A stretch of DNA of 64,000 nucleotides from Haemonchus contortus (Eukaryota; Nematoda; Chromadorea; Rhabditida; Trichostrongylidae): contig LS997566.1 of the NCBI GenBank assembly GCA_000469685.2, positions 33,742,303-33,806,302 on the forward strand, written 5' to 3'. The notes under the pieces were generated by a model. The model was not told where the DNA came from. It did no database searches and saw only the letters and a list, made by a program, of their open reading frames with translations. Position numbers and translations under genes: made by a program. Below, one piece after another: positions 10,850-22,199 of this stretch. Positions within the stretch are counted from its first letter, which is position 1, and each line of letters starts with the position of its first letter.

Positions 10850-12140
10850 AGTGGGCCGTCTATTCTAGGAGTTCTGAAAAAGCCGTCGCTGTAGTAAGGG
10901 TCCTGTGGTTATTAGCCCATTGAAGGACATCAGACCGACAGGACAAGCCTGTCAAAGACTTTTCGTAACCCAAAACAAATTGGTCATGGCGGCAACTGGA
11001 CAATGCGACGTTGAGACTGTGCAGATCGTTGAGGAACTCTCCACGCTGGGGTCGAAACCTGAAGATAATAACCCACGGATGAGGCGCTATCGAAATGGGC
11101 TCGGGATTGTTCCATGTAGAGGACTATGATGGCGATTGATGCGGACTGAACGTTCTTGCGTAGAAGGGTGGACGATCTGACGACAAACTTCGGCTTCTGC
11201 TGAGTTGCTATGCGAACCACTAAGTGACTCGGTTGATTTTTCAGGGACATTTTCAGAACGGCAGGTTCGGGCATCGAACTAATGACTGAAAGATCTTCAG
11301 CCTGAGCTCCATTGATGAGTTAGTCATCGTAGAGGACCAGGTTTGGGAGATCGTTAAGTAGCGGAGCGCTCGGAAGGTCGTCATTAGAGGAGCAACTGGA
11401 ACTCCTCGTTTCAATAGAACGTTCATCACGCTTTGTGCGCCGAATCGTGCCGGGTGGGATGAATGCGGGCACTGTTCGTGTGGTTCTAATCGACGTGTAT
11501 CGCCGATATAGATGCGTCGAATCCGCGGAAGGTGAGTGGCCAAAGTAACCAGGGTGGGCTTCGGAGTTTGAGAAGCTTCGTCGCCTATGAGCATAGTGAA
11601 CGAGTCGAACCAACCACAGAAAATACCATCTGTGGAGATGGAAATGAGGAGATCTGCCGTCGTGATGCAGACTACTGCGGGGAAGCGAACTTCGAACATG
11701 GTCCTTACGGCGTCCTTTGTCAAATCCGAGATTTCGCGCTTTACGAGACGATATTCGTCAAATTCTGCTTCCGACAGTCTTGTCGCAAGGTCATGATCGA
11801 ACATGAATATTTCGAGTAGTTCTCGGCCCATCTTGTACTTGCTGCAAGTTCGGAGAGACTCCTCGGAGCGTCGTCTGTGTAATCCACTGGAAGGCGCTTC
11901 AAAATAATTTGTAAGTCGATAGGTGTGTGCGGGAAACCTTCGATAATTACGCTCACAGACACATAACGAAGTATGTGCTATTACGATAATCGACTAAGCG
12001 CAATAAGGTGTCGGTGAACTGCGCGACTGCTGTGTTCGTTGATTTGGTAGTTGGCGAACTGCTTCATTGTTCTGTGTGATAGTTGCCGAGGCTGCGTCAC
12101 GAAGTGCCTTCCCATCCCTGATATCCAGCACGGCCGAATC
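10850..12140 (-). pseudogene. SF1 (UPF1/Dna2-type) helicase, decayed
   Basis: On the minus strand the SF1 helicase signatures appear in order. STNTAVAQFTDTLLRL (about 12060, motif Ia region). LIGDEASQTPKPTLV (about 11580, motif II DEAS-Q). IGDTRRLEPHEQ (about 11490, motif III). FRALRYL (about 11370, motif IV). LNVALSSCRH (about 11010, motif VI, with Ser for the usual Arg or Thr). Motif I (Walker A, GxGKT) is not found, and the pieces lie in at least three frames, so the gene is dead here. The longest intact piece is 192 codons (11253-11831). Its close relatives are probably multicopy in the genome, given the intact motif spacing. Confidence 0.75.
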
Positions 12141-12149
12141 GTCCAATTT

Positions 12150-13358
12150 GGAAAGAGAGTTATCTAATGGCGCCGTAACGGAACCATACCAACGTTTTCG
12201 ATGTTAGGATTAACCCCTCTAGTCTCCAAGTTACCACCCGTTTTCACGCTCAGGGACACCTGCCCCACTAGACGGCGGCGACGGAGATCCTGACGCGGCG
12301 ATGGACGATGACTGGCAACGAGTCAAATGCATCGAGACGAAGAAGACCGAATACAGAGAATAAAGTTGGATGACTCTCGTGAGGTTGTGGTTTATATATC
12401 GTAGACGGGAGGCGGGACGGTACTGTGGCGGAAACATGAAAGGAATCACTGGTCTGGATAGTCCGGTGGGAACTGTGCTATCCCACAATGGAAATGAGTC
12501 CCTCGCATTCCTTTGGTTTTGGCAAAAAATCCGTGAGAAACACGAAGTCGGAGCTCCGCGAAATGTCAAAAATCAGTTATCAGATCTAATTTTGTGGTAA
12601 ACGACTTGAAGCTCGTGCGCGAGACTGTCAAGCAGATGTTATATTATGGAAACGGCAAGAAGTTGCGAGAGCCGCGCCGGCTGCAGGCAAAGAACCGGGG
12701 TGCGGTAACACGGCGAGCATCTGTTGCGCTGAAGAGTCAAGATACCATACGGCCGAGTCGAAGAGAACGGCGATCGCTCACGAAACTCCGAGAGTACCAG
12801 ACATGACTGGAGACCGCCGCCTTCTAGACCTCACAATTCCGCCAGAAGTTAAGCTTCCTGACATAAATTTCCTTCGCGAACGAAACCTGCGGGTTCGCGT
12901 TAAGACGTAAATACTCCTATGCGTGCGGTCTGCCGCTGGTTTCATCTGCAGCGCTACGGCCAATTCATAAAAGCATGGAAAATGAGTAAATAAGCAAAAC
13001 TGCAAATTATACTTTACCGGTATGACCACGAAAATACCTTGAGTTTAGTAAATTTTGTTATATACATATGTAACTACTGGCCAGGAATGATCCCCAGGGG
13101 AAATAAAGAAAATGCGAAATACGAAAGAGTAAACGAGCGGTGAAAGAGAGAGATGCATGGAGGTTAATACCAATAAGTTATCGTAAGTTGAGGTTAATAC
13201 AGATCAACTATCATAACTGAGCCGCCGCTCACATTGGTCGAAAGGCCACGATCACAAAAACGAAGCTGATCAGTTTCGTTCTCCCGTTGAGGTTCATCGG
13301 AACCGAAGTAACTACTTACCTTTCACCTATCCTCCTGTTGTTTGAACTTGCTGATTCC
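12150..13358. other. Region between helicase remnant and direct repeat B
   Basis: On the minus strand there is a TATA-like GATATATAAACC at 12394-12405, followed about 70 bp downstream by an ATG (12330-12328) with a 33-codon frame. It could be the old promoter and start of the helicase gene. The rest holds only short frames. Confidence 0.35.
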
Positions 13359-13905
13359 AGTAATCCGGTGCGGAATTCCCCGCACCGCTGCTCTCATACT
13401 ACTACATAACACATGTAAGAATATATCATTTACCAGTAACTGCGGTGAATAAAGAAATCAGTTTCGTCGTACGGAGTATAGAGATCAGTAAGTGAGTCGA
13501 GCAGTCGAGGCACTATAGCTGGAAGTCGTGGGGCCCAGAGGTGACGAACAGGAGGTGCAGTAGCAGTGAACGGCGAGCTTGATGGTGGGACGGAGACGCT
13601 GTCGACTGTACTCTTCGAGAAGCTGGCGGCGAGCCTTAAATACGTGTGATGAGATGAGTCATGATACAGTGAACAGAAATTCCTGTGCGCTAGGTCAAGC
13701 AATGCTGCACAATGAAAGGAAAAGCAGCCCCCTTTGATCTATGATCCCCACTTTCGGCTAGAACCCTACTCAGCTGATAAGATATCACTTCTCAGACACT
13801 TCCTTTCCAGACAGCCGTGTTTCTTACGCCCCATTACCCTCTGGATTACAGTCACTCCTCCACCTACAGACTTCTACAGTCCCTTGCATCTTACAGACTC
13901 TTACA
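13359..13905. repeat. Direct repeat B flanking the helicase remnant
   Basis: Second copy of 10384-10755, beginning AGTAATCCGGTGCGGAATTC. It is longer by about 130 bp (13680-13810). Same orientation as copy A, so the two could be long terminal repeats, or pieces of a duplicated unit. No terminal TG...CA pair is clear. Confidence 0.75.
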
Positions 13906-14285
13906 ACATGTTAAACTACATAAAAAATCAATGAAAACTACGTTTTCCTCTCCTCCGGGATATGTCACATCAAGGTGTTTCGCAATCGGTCTGCAGAACT
14001 CTTCGAATGCCTCGTTTATGTATTTGCATTAACTAACATAGTAGTTCACTCGACCTGATCTCGCAGTAACTAGAACGCCTATGCTGGTTTGGCTTCTGTT
14101 TGTGGTTTGCGTGCAAACTAGGTCATATTCAATCAGATACCATGTCAAAATAAAATTGTATCAAGTGAGAGCGCTTCTCATTTTACAGGAAGAGTTAACG
14201 AAAAGTGGTAGGTCACATGCTCATAATGCCCCAGCGTGATGGAATGAAAGAGGTCTTTGTGCGAGTTTCTAAGAAGGCTTTGCAG

Positions 14286-14406
14286 ATGCGTGTTCTCCTT
14301 ATATTCTGGGCAGTCGGAAGCGTACTTGGCGGAAGTAATCGCAAACGTGTAGCAATGGATAGACGTGAGGACGACTCTGATAGCGACGATGACCGTGACA
14401 GAAAGG
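14286..14406 (+). CDS. Probable signal-peptide first exon
   Basis: ATG at 14286 opens MRVLLIFWAVGSVLGG, a good signal peptide. An acidic-basic stretch rich in Asp/Ser/Arg (DRREDDSDSDDDRDRK) follows, then a strong donor GTGAGC at 14407. About 100 bp upstream is the acceptor TTTTACAG, suited to trans-splicing; an in-frame upstream ATG (14218) would add a short extension. The exon ends in phase 1. Receptor copy B downstream lacks a signal peptide but its first visible exon begins in phase 0, so either an exon between them is missing from my model or this belongs to another gene. Confidence 0.5.
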
Positions 14407-14559
14407 GTGAGCTACATCCTCATACTTACTTGTACTTATACTAATACGGCTCGTCTCCATTCATGTGCGAGCACTAGCAACAAACCATTCGCTTTTGTCT
14501 TTCGCGATCGCCATCCACGGTAGACTTAGTGTTATACGAAGGTGACGATGTGAGGGTTC

Positions 14560-16170
14560 GTAGGAGCCCACCCTTCTTGTCCACCTGTCATCATCTCTTC
14601 TCATTATATGAACGGCCCACCGAAATTTTGGTTACTCATGTATTCCACCGGATTGCGCAGTTGTGATATTCTGCGCATATCGGAGCTATGCAGTCCAGCT
14701 CGACATGTATTGAGTGCGCCGGTTGAACCTCAAAAGACATCGCTCAAGCGCTCTGTAAGTTGTGCTCAAAGCCCTCGACGTGGATTCACTGGTGACGCGT
14801 CGAACAAGTTAGTATGAAGTTCCGGGTCAGCCAGATGGTTGGTGACCTCTTTCAGAGGTCCGAAGGCGGCTCACGCTGCTTTCTGCCGTCTCATCAGTTC
14901 CTCCCTCATGTCGTTGCCTGTATTAACGGAACGCCCGAAAAAACGTAGGACGGAGTCGCCTTTATAGGTGTATCATGGATCTTTAATTGACCTTCGTCAG
15001 CCCAAGCATTCTTCATGGTCAGCGTCTTTGTTAAGTTGATCCGCAGCCCTACCTTCTTCCCTGTTTTATTGAGCTCTGTAAGCATAGCCTCAGCATCGGT
15101 AATGCTGCTTGAAATAGGAACGATGTCGCCCGCAAAGCGGAGTCAGAGAGGAACCGTCCATCCACACCATTGCCCTTTCCGTCCGGTCTAGCGACTTCAC
15201 AACCCGCAGCAGTGCGGATGCGAACAGCTTTCACATAACATAGTCGCCCTTCCCTTGGGAATGGGGGGAGGTCGTTGGAACAGCTCCACCGTCGTGCTGC
15301 AGCGACTACTAAGTCAGCTATGTTCTTATCCGCTAAGGATCGACCCGTGCTGACAGGACCGCATTCGTATTGACGCTGTCCAATTTTTTTCATAGTCAAT
15401 AAAGCTGAGGAAAAGAGGCATTCGGAATTCTCGGCACTATTCGATGACCAATGCGATGTGGTCTAAACAGCAGAATCCCTGCCGGAAACCAGCCTGCTCT
15501 ACAGGTTGAATATCCAACGTCCAACGTTTGCGATATGCGGGTTAGAGTGATCTTCGTGAACAGCTTGTAAAGCACACTCAACAAGCTTATTTGCCAGTAG
15601 TGGCGGAGACCATCCCGGTCTCCTTTCTTGTGAATATTGACCATCCACGAGTTCCTCCACTAGTTTTGGATCTTCTCCTTCTGGAGGTAGGATGTCATCT
15701 GTGTTGCAAGAAGCGCATGAATTTCGTCGCCACCTTCATGGAGTAGGTCAGCTGAGATCTTGTCGGGGCCTGGAGTTGTGCCCCTTTTCATGCTCCAATC
15801 GCAACTCTCGCCTTAAAAGGAAGGATCTGATAGACTGTTCCGCCAATGGGGATTTTGTTTTCGCACGTGTGTCGTGGATCGGTACAGGGTGGTGTGAAGC
15901 CTCCATGTAATTTCCTCCGTTCCAAATCTCGATGTTGTAAGTGTCCCGTAAGTGTGAGTGTTCAAAACGAAAGTGGAGTACTGTGGTCTTGAAGATTCCA
16001 ATGACATCTTTCTAGACTAGTTCTGTTCAAGGCTGCCTGCAGTCGTCTCCTCTCTCTGTGTAGCTGGAGGTCTCGCCGCGCTGCTTGTCTGTAGCTGATA
16101 TCCGCCTACAGCCTTTTAGAATGTGTGGCGTTCTGGTCAAGCCTCAAGTTTTTCTGGGAAGTTCCTTCGT
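14560..16170 (-). mobile_element. RTE-clade non-LTR retrotransposon, reverse transcriptase remnant
   Basis: Minus-strand landmarks in order of the RTE reverse transcriptase: the pre-RT region with TRKL-like helices near 16100, VNIHKKGDRDGL (15640), YWQISLLSVLYKLFTKI, QAGFRQGFCCLDHI (15470), SFIDYEK (15410), RFAGDIV (15125, where the catalytic FADD has become FAGD) and GLRINLTKT (15040). The C-terminal GLHSSDMRRISQLRNPVEY lies near 14670. Many stops and shifts. The endonuclease domain is missing. It lies in the presumptive intron after the signal-peptide exon. Confidence 0.85.
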
Positions 16171-17012
16171 CGCATCTGAAATGTGAGTGGAGTATACACT
16201 CGATGAAACTTGGCCTATTCAACACAAGTGAAGGGACCCCTAACCATTGTATCGCAGTCTTCGGTCTTCTGAATTATCAAATATGTCTAAAGTAGGAAAA
16301 AACCGCTCATAGCTGGGGAATAGTGGGCAATCGAGTATTTCACAGAATAAGAGCCATAGTCGACTAGATTGCTGGAAATGAGAAACGACAATGAATCGTA
16401 ATGAACTCTTCAGCTCTCCTGAATTGGCATAGAAGTAGTTCAAGAGGCAGAGCCTGGAGATCTTCAGTTTTGATCAATCTCGACTGTTAGATGTACACGG
16501 TGGAGGCATCGTAGTGGTTATCATATATATGAGTTATAACAAAACGAGAAACAATGGCACCATCAGTTCGAAGGGAAATTCGGTCGAAACCATCCTTTCG
16601 CGTGATTCAATGGAAAATTCGATTCAAATCCTCCTTTCGCGTGATGGAGAACCAGCTGGTGAGAACGTCGCCATTTCGATGCCGAAGCCTAGCGACGATG
16701 GTGACAACTGCTCACTAACTTTCCTGTTGTAGAGTGGGATTGTTACCAAAAAAGTCTACAAAAGCTGAAACGGAACCTCAAGAGATCTTGCACATTCATT
16801 GATTGGAGATCCCGCTGAATTGATTTCCTATAATTATAAACTACTATGTGACAAGAGAGAGGATTCCCCATAATTATGAAGGGAGACAATCGAGGGGGTC
16901 CTTTTTACGGCTAAAGAATGGGAAAACTCTAGTGCTTCGGAGCTCTAACGACAGTATGATTTTTTCCAAAATAGGCCGGTTCAACTCCATTGTCAGCCGT
17001 CAGTTCTAGCAG
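16171..17012. other. Presumed intron, nothing recognised
   Basis: One 72-codon frame (16514-16732) is open but shows no similarity. The stretch ends in the acceptor TTCTAGCAG directly before the first visible copy B exon. Confidence 0.4.
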
Positions 17013-20000
17013 ATGTCAAGAACAACTTCCATATCGAAGTTACTATGTTCAGCTGATACCTGCTCTGGTGGTTCAGTGGATCACGATTTCATGGAGTATT
17101 TCTTGAAAAGAACGTGCACAATAATCAGTGGAAACCTCCACTTGAAAGATCTTGACGGTTAGTCTCGTGAGATTGATTTTCGTGGATCCTAATCTTTACA
17201 AGTCAAAAAGGCCCCCTCACATATTCAATCTTTACAAGTTAAAAAGGCCCCCTCACATATTCATTGAAACCTCAGAGGTGTTCGAGGGCTTGCTATCTCC
17301 GATACTATGCAAGTTGGCAACAGAGCTCTGTTCAGGATCGCAAGGACTTGAGGAGCTGAGTCGCATCAGAAAAATCAGCGGGGGTGCACTTATTTTCGAG
17401 GATAATTATGGAATCAAGTCAATATCGTTCCTCAAAAATCTTGAAGAAATCGACAACTCACAAGCGGAAAGTTCGGCCTGTTTTTTCCGTTCTCCAAAAA
17501 TGCATGAAATAAGAAAAAAATCTAGTGTTGAATTTCAAGGACGTTGTTCATCTAAATATTGTGGGGGTAGATGAAGGCACTCTCTAGAAAGCAGCTTCAG
17601 CTTCATCCAGAGCAGCTACTAATATAGGAGTCATTGTGTGCTCTCAGAGTTTAACGACGTGCCGACTAACTGACCGGCCAGTTGACTACGTAGGGTAGAT
17701 TGAATTCTGAGCCAAAGGAGTGGTGGTAGTATCGAACGCAATCTGTCCTGCACTGTCAGTGCGTGGCCAGTAACGCTGTCTGTCGTTCGATCGATCAGCA
17801 CGTCGTTGTACACTGAAAGCCCTATTCAACGCAATTGTCGCTAGAGCATAGCAAGTGAAATGACTCAGCGTTTTCATCCAGGGTTGCTCTTTAAAATGCA
17901 CGTAGTATTAGAATCGTGAAGGGCTTTCCAGCCTCAATTTTTAGTATCAGTTCAAATCAGTTTGCTTTCGTTCGAGCGAATACCTGAGTGAATCCAATCC
18001 AGAAAATAAGAGGGAGGCTTCTCAGAAAAACTGGTCAAATACTGAATTCTATTACAATATGACATTAGTCAATACAGAGGGAAATTGTGACTTTGAAGAA
18101 ACTTAGAGTAACTTTCCGACCTCCCTAAAATCACGCGCTTTAGCCGGAGCTTCGGCCGGTGGGCTGAATTATTGCCCAAATTTCCACGGTCGGGCGCACG
18201 CACATGGCAAACCGTACTAATGGGATCACCTCGCTAACAATTGGGAGTAGCTGTATTCAGCCGTTGAAATGATTCAGCAACTTCCCAATTCTAACCTGCA
18301 TCAACCGATATGATCACCTAATGCATTTTGCGACTGGTGGCTGGTGCGGCAAGCGCGACATTCCTGGTTCTTTCCGGAGCACCCCTCACAGTCTCGACCT
18401 CGACCTCTCCTCTCCTCTCCAGGTGCTTCTTCAGCTGTACCATGCTTTGTGACAGGCACGCACGTACATATATGTATAGTAAAGATAGTTGTGAGGTTTC
18501 GCCCTCTTATTGCTCTGCAAACAGACCTGTAGATGGATGTGTGCTACAGCATTATCAGGAAGCATGTGGATGTATTCAGAACTCCGAATTTCAGCACCTG
18601 CTCTTTTTATATCGAATAATATCGGCTTTGAGACTATTGGGCTTCCGTCACTGCGGCAAATTGTGTCGGCAGGTTATGGACCTATCATTGAAATATATTC
18701 ATTGAGTGAAATTTCGAAGAAAGACGAAAATAGACTCCGAAATCTTGTCGGCGAGCGTTATGAAATTCACTACCACATTTTACCAGTTGAACAAGAAGAT
18801 CACAACACAATACTCAGTACGTCCATGGTTTTACACGGTCTGTCAAAACATTTTCGCGTACACTGAAGCTTTCTAAGGAATGAGCGAAGGTTGTATTGTA
18901 TTCCTAATCAGCTAGTCAAACTCGTCTTTTTTGGCGATTTGGCTATGCCCAATGGCGCTGCCATTCCGCGTCGCCCAAGCTTAGCAATCATTTTATCGAA
19001 GTGGCCGGGCAGGATCCCAGAATTAGTAGAGAGCAATATTTTTTCAGCTCAGCGTTAAAGAAGAGTAGTGTTTCTTGACCAGGTCGAGAGGAAGTCAGTG
19101 TTTCATTCGTTTTGCATCTGCGATCAATGATTCTCAGAGGAAAATGTAGATATGTAAAGCGTTGCGCTTTAAAAATCAGCTTTCGATTTCGCGCTTGCTG
19201 TGGGTATAGTAAATAAGGTGTGTAATAGCACAGTAGTGGCATCTCTCGCATCCCTCTTATCGGAAACATTGGTCAAATATCCAATAAACTAAGTCTAGAT
19301 CGGGCAGAGGTGCAGAGCAAGGAGAGTCGCCCCCTTCCCCCTCGCTGCTGCTCCCTCTCTCTTTCTTTCTGTCTTTCTGAATGGTGGGAGATTCATTCAG
19401 AAGAACGTAGTTCGTAGAACTGTTGAACGGCTCCCTGTGGATATAATACTTCAAATCAGACTTCGACACCCATTGCTGCTTCTTACATCAATGCTAGAAT
19501 GAGATCTAAAGGGACAGTTTGTGACAATTTCTTTTCCTGATACATTCGTATTGCATCGGATTACAGAGCGAATATGTAGGTGCAGGAAAATGGGCGGTGA
19601 AGAAAACGAAAAGATCCATGCAGGTTTCAATATACAGTCCTTTTTCGATCTGGTCATTTCTTGGTTTCAGTGAGGTTAGCAAGCGAGAAAGACGATTGGA
19701 CGAGATTCCATTCGCTGTAGAGCAAAGTGTCTTAGCTGTTAGCGTGTATCAACTGCATGCATACACCAAACGCGCTCCATTTCAAACGATGTAAGCCTAT
19801 TTGAAACGGATAAACGCGTCCTTTTACAGAAGGATCAAGTGCAGCTGGCATCGGGACCGGTTCCCAGGAGCATGCGGCGTCCTTTTAAGGCCCGGCAATA
19901 TCTTAGTTGGCCTTTTCAGAGACCATAGATTCTTACCAATTAACGAACATCTAGACGGTATTATTCGAATTTCCTCAGCAGTTACTGACTAATCTGTTTA

Positions 20001-20257
20001 GTGGTGATAATAATAACCACTGGAGTAGCAACATTGGCAATACTGGCTGTTGTAATAGTTTTTATGATATATTGGAAGGAAATGAGCAGGAAAAAAGAAG
20101 AGGTTAGTTGAATGAACTAGACACATCGTCCTCAGCCTCAATTGAGTGAGTCGAAACTGTTAAGATGAAAGCTCCTGAACTAGCTGTAACGGAGGAAATC
20201 AAAGAGATTCCATCCAGAGCTCCTCCTGGATCTGCAGAGTTGACGACCTCAAATTAA
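17013..20257 (+). CDS. Receptor L-domain single-pass membrane protein, copy B
   Basis: Five exons: 17013-17157, 17276-17470, 18595-18816, 20002-20102 and 20165-20257 (stop TAA). All junction phases agree and the sum is 252 codons including the stop. The L domain is clear: RTCTIISGNLHL matches the C-x-x-I-x-G-x-L opening, ISFLKNLEEI the central repeat, and ALFISNNIGFETIGLPSL the last strand. Residues about 188-212 form the membrane helix (GVATLAILAVVIVFMIYW), followed by basic KEMSRKKEE and a 31-residue tail ending PPGSAELTTSN. The ATG at 17013 follows an acceptor directly and gives no signal peptide, so a 5' exon is expected (candidate 14286-14406). The donor GTTCGG after 17470 is weak. Paralogue of copy A. 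Function by family: ligand-binding or decoy receptor at the cell surface; ligand unknown. Confidence 0.8.
17191..17262 (+). repeat. 36-bp tandem duplication in an intron
   Basis: Two 36-bp units beginning AATCTTTACAAGT differ at one base. They fill most of the 118-bp first intron of copy B, which would be about 82 bp without the duplication. Confidence 0.95.
17471..18594. other. Intron 2 of copy B
   Basis: GC-rich patch at 18130-18200 with short hairpins (GCCGGAGCTTCGGCC) and a CTC-rich tract at 18395-18420. No ORF or recognised mobile element. Confidence 0.4.
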
Positions 20258-20285
20258 GAAGACGCCTAAATACGTGTCCAAGAAT

Positions 20286-20312
20286 ATTAACAACTTCAAT
20301 CTCTCTGACTTT
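20286..20312 (+). promoter_or_regulatory. 3'UTR block conserved with copy A
   Basis: Counterpart of 3004-3030 at almost the same distance after the stop codon, 25 of 27 bases identical. Confidence 0.6.
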
Positions 20313-21590
20313 TTCATTCGTTGATGTAAAACAGTATCCTCATGTTGGTCTTTAATTATAAAAATGATAAAGTGAGAAATTCGGATGTTCTGCTCAGCTG
20401 TAAATAAGTGTAAACAAGTGCGTCAATTAGAAAGAACCCATATTACGCTCAAAGGATCATATTTATTAGTGACCGCCAAACTACTAAACAACAAATTCAT
20501 CACGTTCCCTGCAGATCAGACTACAGCGAGCGGTAGAAACCTTCGATTACCACTCATCAAGCAAGCAAGCCATGCTAAGAGGAAAATGAAGCCAAATGAC
20601 GTGCTTGACCGTCTCAGAAAGGGGTCGTATCATATTCCCACATGTCTCAATAAAGTGATCTCAAATAACCACCGCACTGCGCGGATTCGTGCGTCGCGGA
20701 GACGGCGGCGAGTGTGGTCGCATCAACAACGTGGCGTTAGCAGTTCCACAACGCAAGCTCTCAGCGTAGCCAGTAAGGACATAACGAATACAAGAGTAAC
20801 GTGTCCTAAGGAGACTCAAGTAGTTGGTTTGAAGCAACCAATTATGAAATGTTATCAGCGGCAAAATCATGATATCATTCATACCAATTCCATAGTTTTA
20901 CTGCATCAACGAACGACCGAACTGACATCTTATTATTGCTACAGTATATAAATGGCTACGCGCGTGTGTGTTGTGCTCGTTGTGGTCTGTGTGTAAGTGT
21001 CGCCAAGTCCTTTTAGGTGGGAATTTCGTCATCCACATGAATAATCTCCTTCCCTCCTAATGGGACACTCAAATTCAAGGTGGTAGGAGTAAGGTGGTAA
21101 TTTTGGACATTTAGAAACGATCAATATCGACTAGAAGCACAACCGATCTGGGGCTCATGATATAGCTCTCTTTGTTCTCGGATGTTTGAAATCCTGACGG
21201 AAGAGAACGATATATTGGGAACTTCGCTTCACCGTGGGGGAAGGTGAGATTTTTTGGACGATCTGATGTGCTCTCACATCTGGCTCCTTGAAACGATTGT
21301 AGTGGATGGCGTTCCATCAATCTGTGATAACCTCTTCAATGTATATCGAAAAAATAATTCAACAAAGCTCATTTTTTGTCCCTGCCAGCGTGATCCATTC
21401 AGAGCAAGAGCAGAGCAGTAGGTCTAGTATTGTGCTTACATATGCCTCGAGCTATCGCAGTTATCGTGGATCAATTCCTGATCAACTGTTTTTTGATATT
21501 TGTGCTAGAAATAGGTAAATCATCTGACCATCAGGCTCTACTCAGCACCTTTAGGCAGGGGAAATGCGGCATGACCGGCATGAGCCTGAC
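20313..21590. other. Intergenic between copy B and nphp-4
   Basis: A 188-codon frame (20385-20951, +) is the longest ATG frame in this stretch, but I do not recognise it, it has no splice or start context, and a frame of this size is expected about once by chance in 64 kb of this composition. A GC-rich part (20640-20760) resembles 40560-40660 (CATCAACAACGTGGCGTT against CATCAACGATGTGACGTT), suggesting a shared repeat. Confidence 0.4.
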
Positions 21591-21591
21591 G

Positions 21592-21604
21592 ATTGCCTAG
21601 CAAC
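21592..21604 (+). promoter_or_regulatory. X-box-like RFX/DAF-19 site upstream of nphp-4
   Basis: ATTGCC-T-AGCAAC fits the X-box consensus RYYNYY(N1-3)RRNRAC at all fixed positions. In C. elegans ciliary genes, nphp-4 among them, are driven by DAF-19 through such sites. It lies 596 bp before the nphp-4 ATG, farther than usual, but the transcript is probably trans-spliced, so the transcription start may be well upstream of the ATG. Confidence 0.55.
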
Positions 21605-22180
21605 GCCTCATGGTCGCGCTTCTGTTGACATCTGTCGGTTATGTACTCCACAAAAATCGTGAGCTCCCTCCAAACGTCAATCCAAATTTATTTCTTCTAT
21701 TGCAGCAAGCTCGAATTGCTATACATTTCAATTTGAAATTCAATGATACCCTTTAGCTATTGTCCATTGCCAAGTAAATATTTTACTCTTTGAGCATACT
21801 GTGAGGCTTCCCAGGCACATGGTTATTTTGATTCTACTACGATTCGATAGAGCAGTCAGACACTAATAATTGGCCCTCTTCGTTTAAGATAAGTCTGGCC
21901 ATCACATTCCTTTCTTGGAATATTCCTTTGTGTAGGCAGTTCCTGTATTCCTTAAGATAAAAATAAAAAAAAGTTGAAAACGCCAGTCGCTTTAAGTTCA
22001 ACAAAATCGGGATCACTTAAGCAATGCAATGCAATGCAGAATGCAAAACATATATCCGATTCTATATAATTGTTTTCCTTCTGAAAACAACTGATTGTGA
22101 GGGCTACGTTGTTGATGTGCGTTTAAGGATGAAGTACTTCTAAGCTACTCAATCACGGATTAACATCCTTAGAATTCCAG

Positions 22181-22186
22181 TTTCAG
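22181..22186 (+). promoter_or_regulatory. nphp-4: Splice acceptor before the nphp-4 start
   Basis: TTTCAG ends 13 nt before the ATG at 22200. The short gap to the start codon fits a spliced-leader acceptor. A conventional 5' intron is the alternative. Confidence 0.55.
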
Positions 22187-22199
22187 TTTCGAATGCCGA

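Noticed and set aside
10348..13702. Two similar frames (YLRLAASFSKSTVDS) as a gene pair
   Set aside because: They are the minus-strand reading of the two direct repeats, and the frames diverge outside a short shared block.
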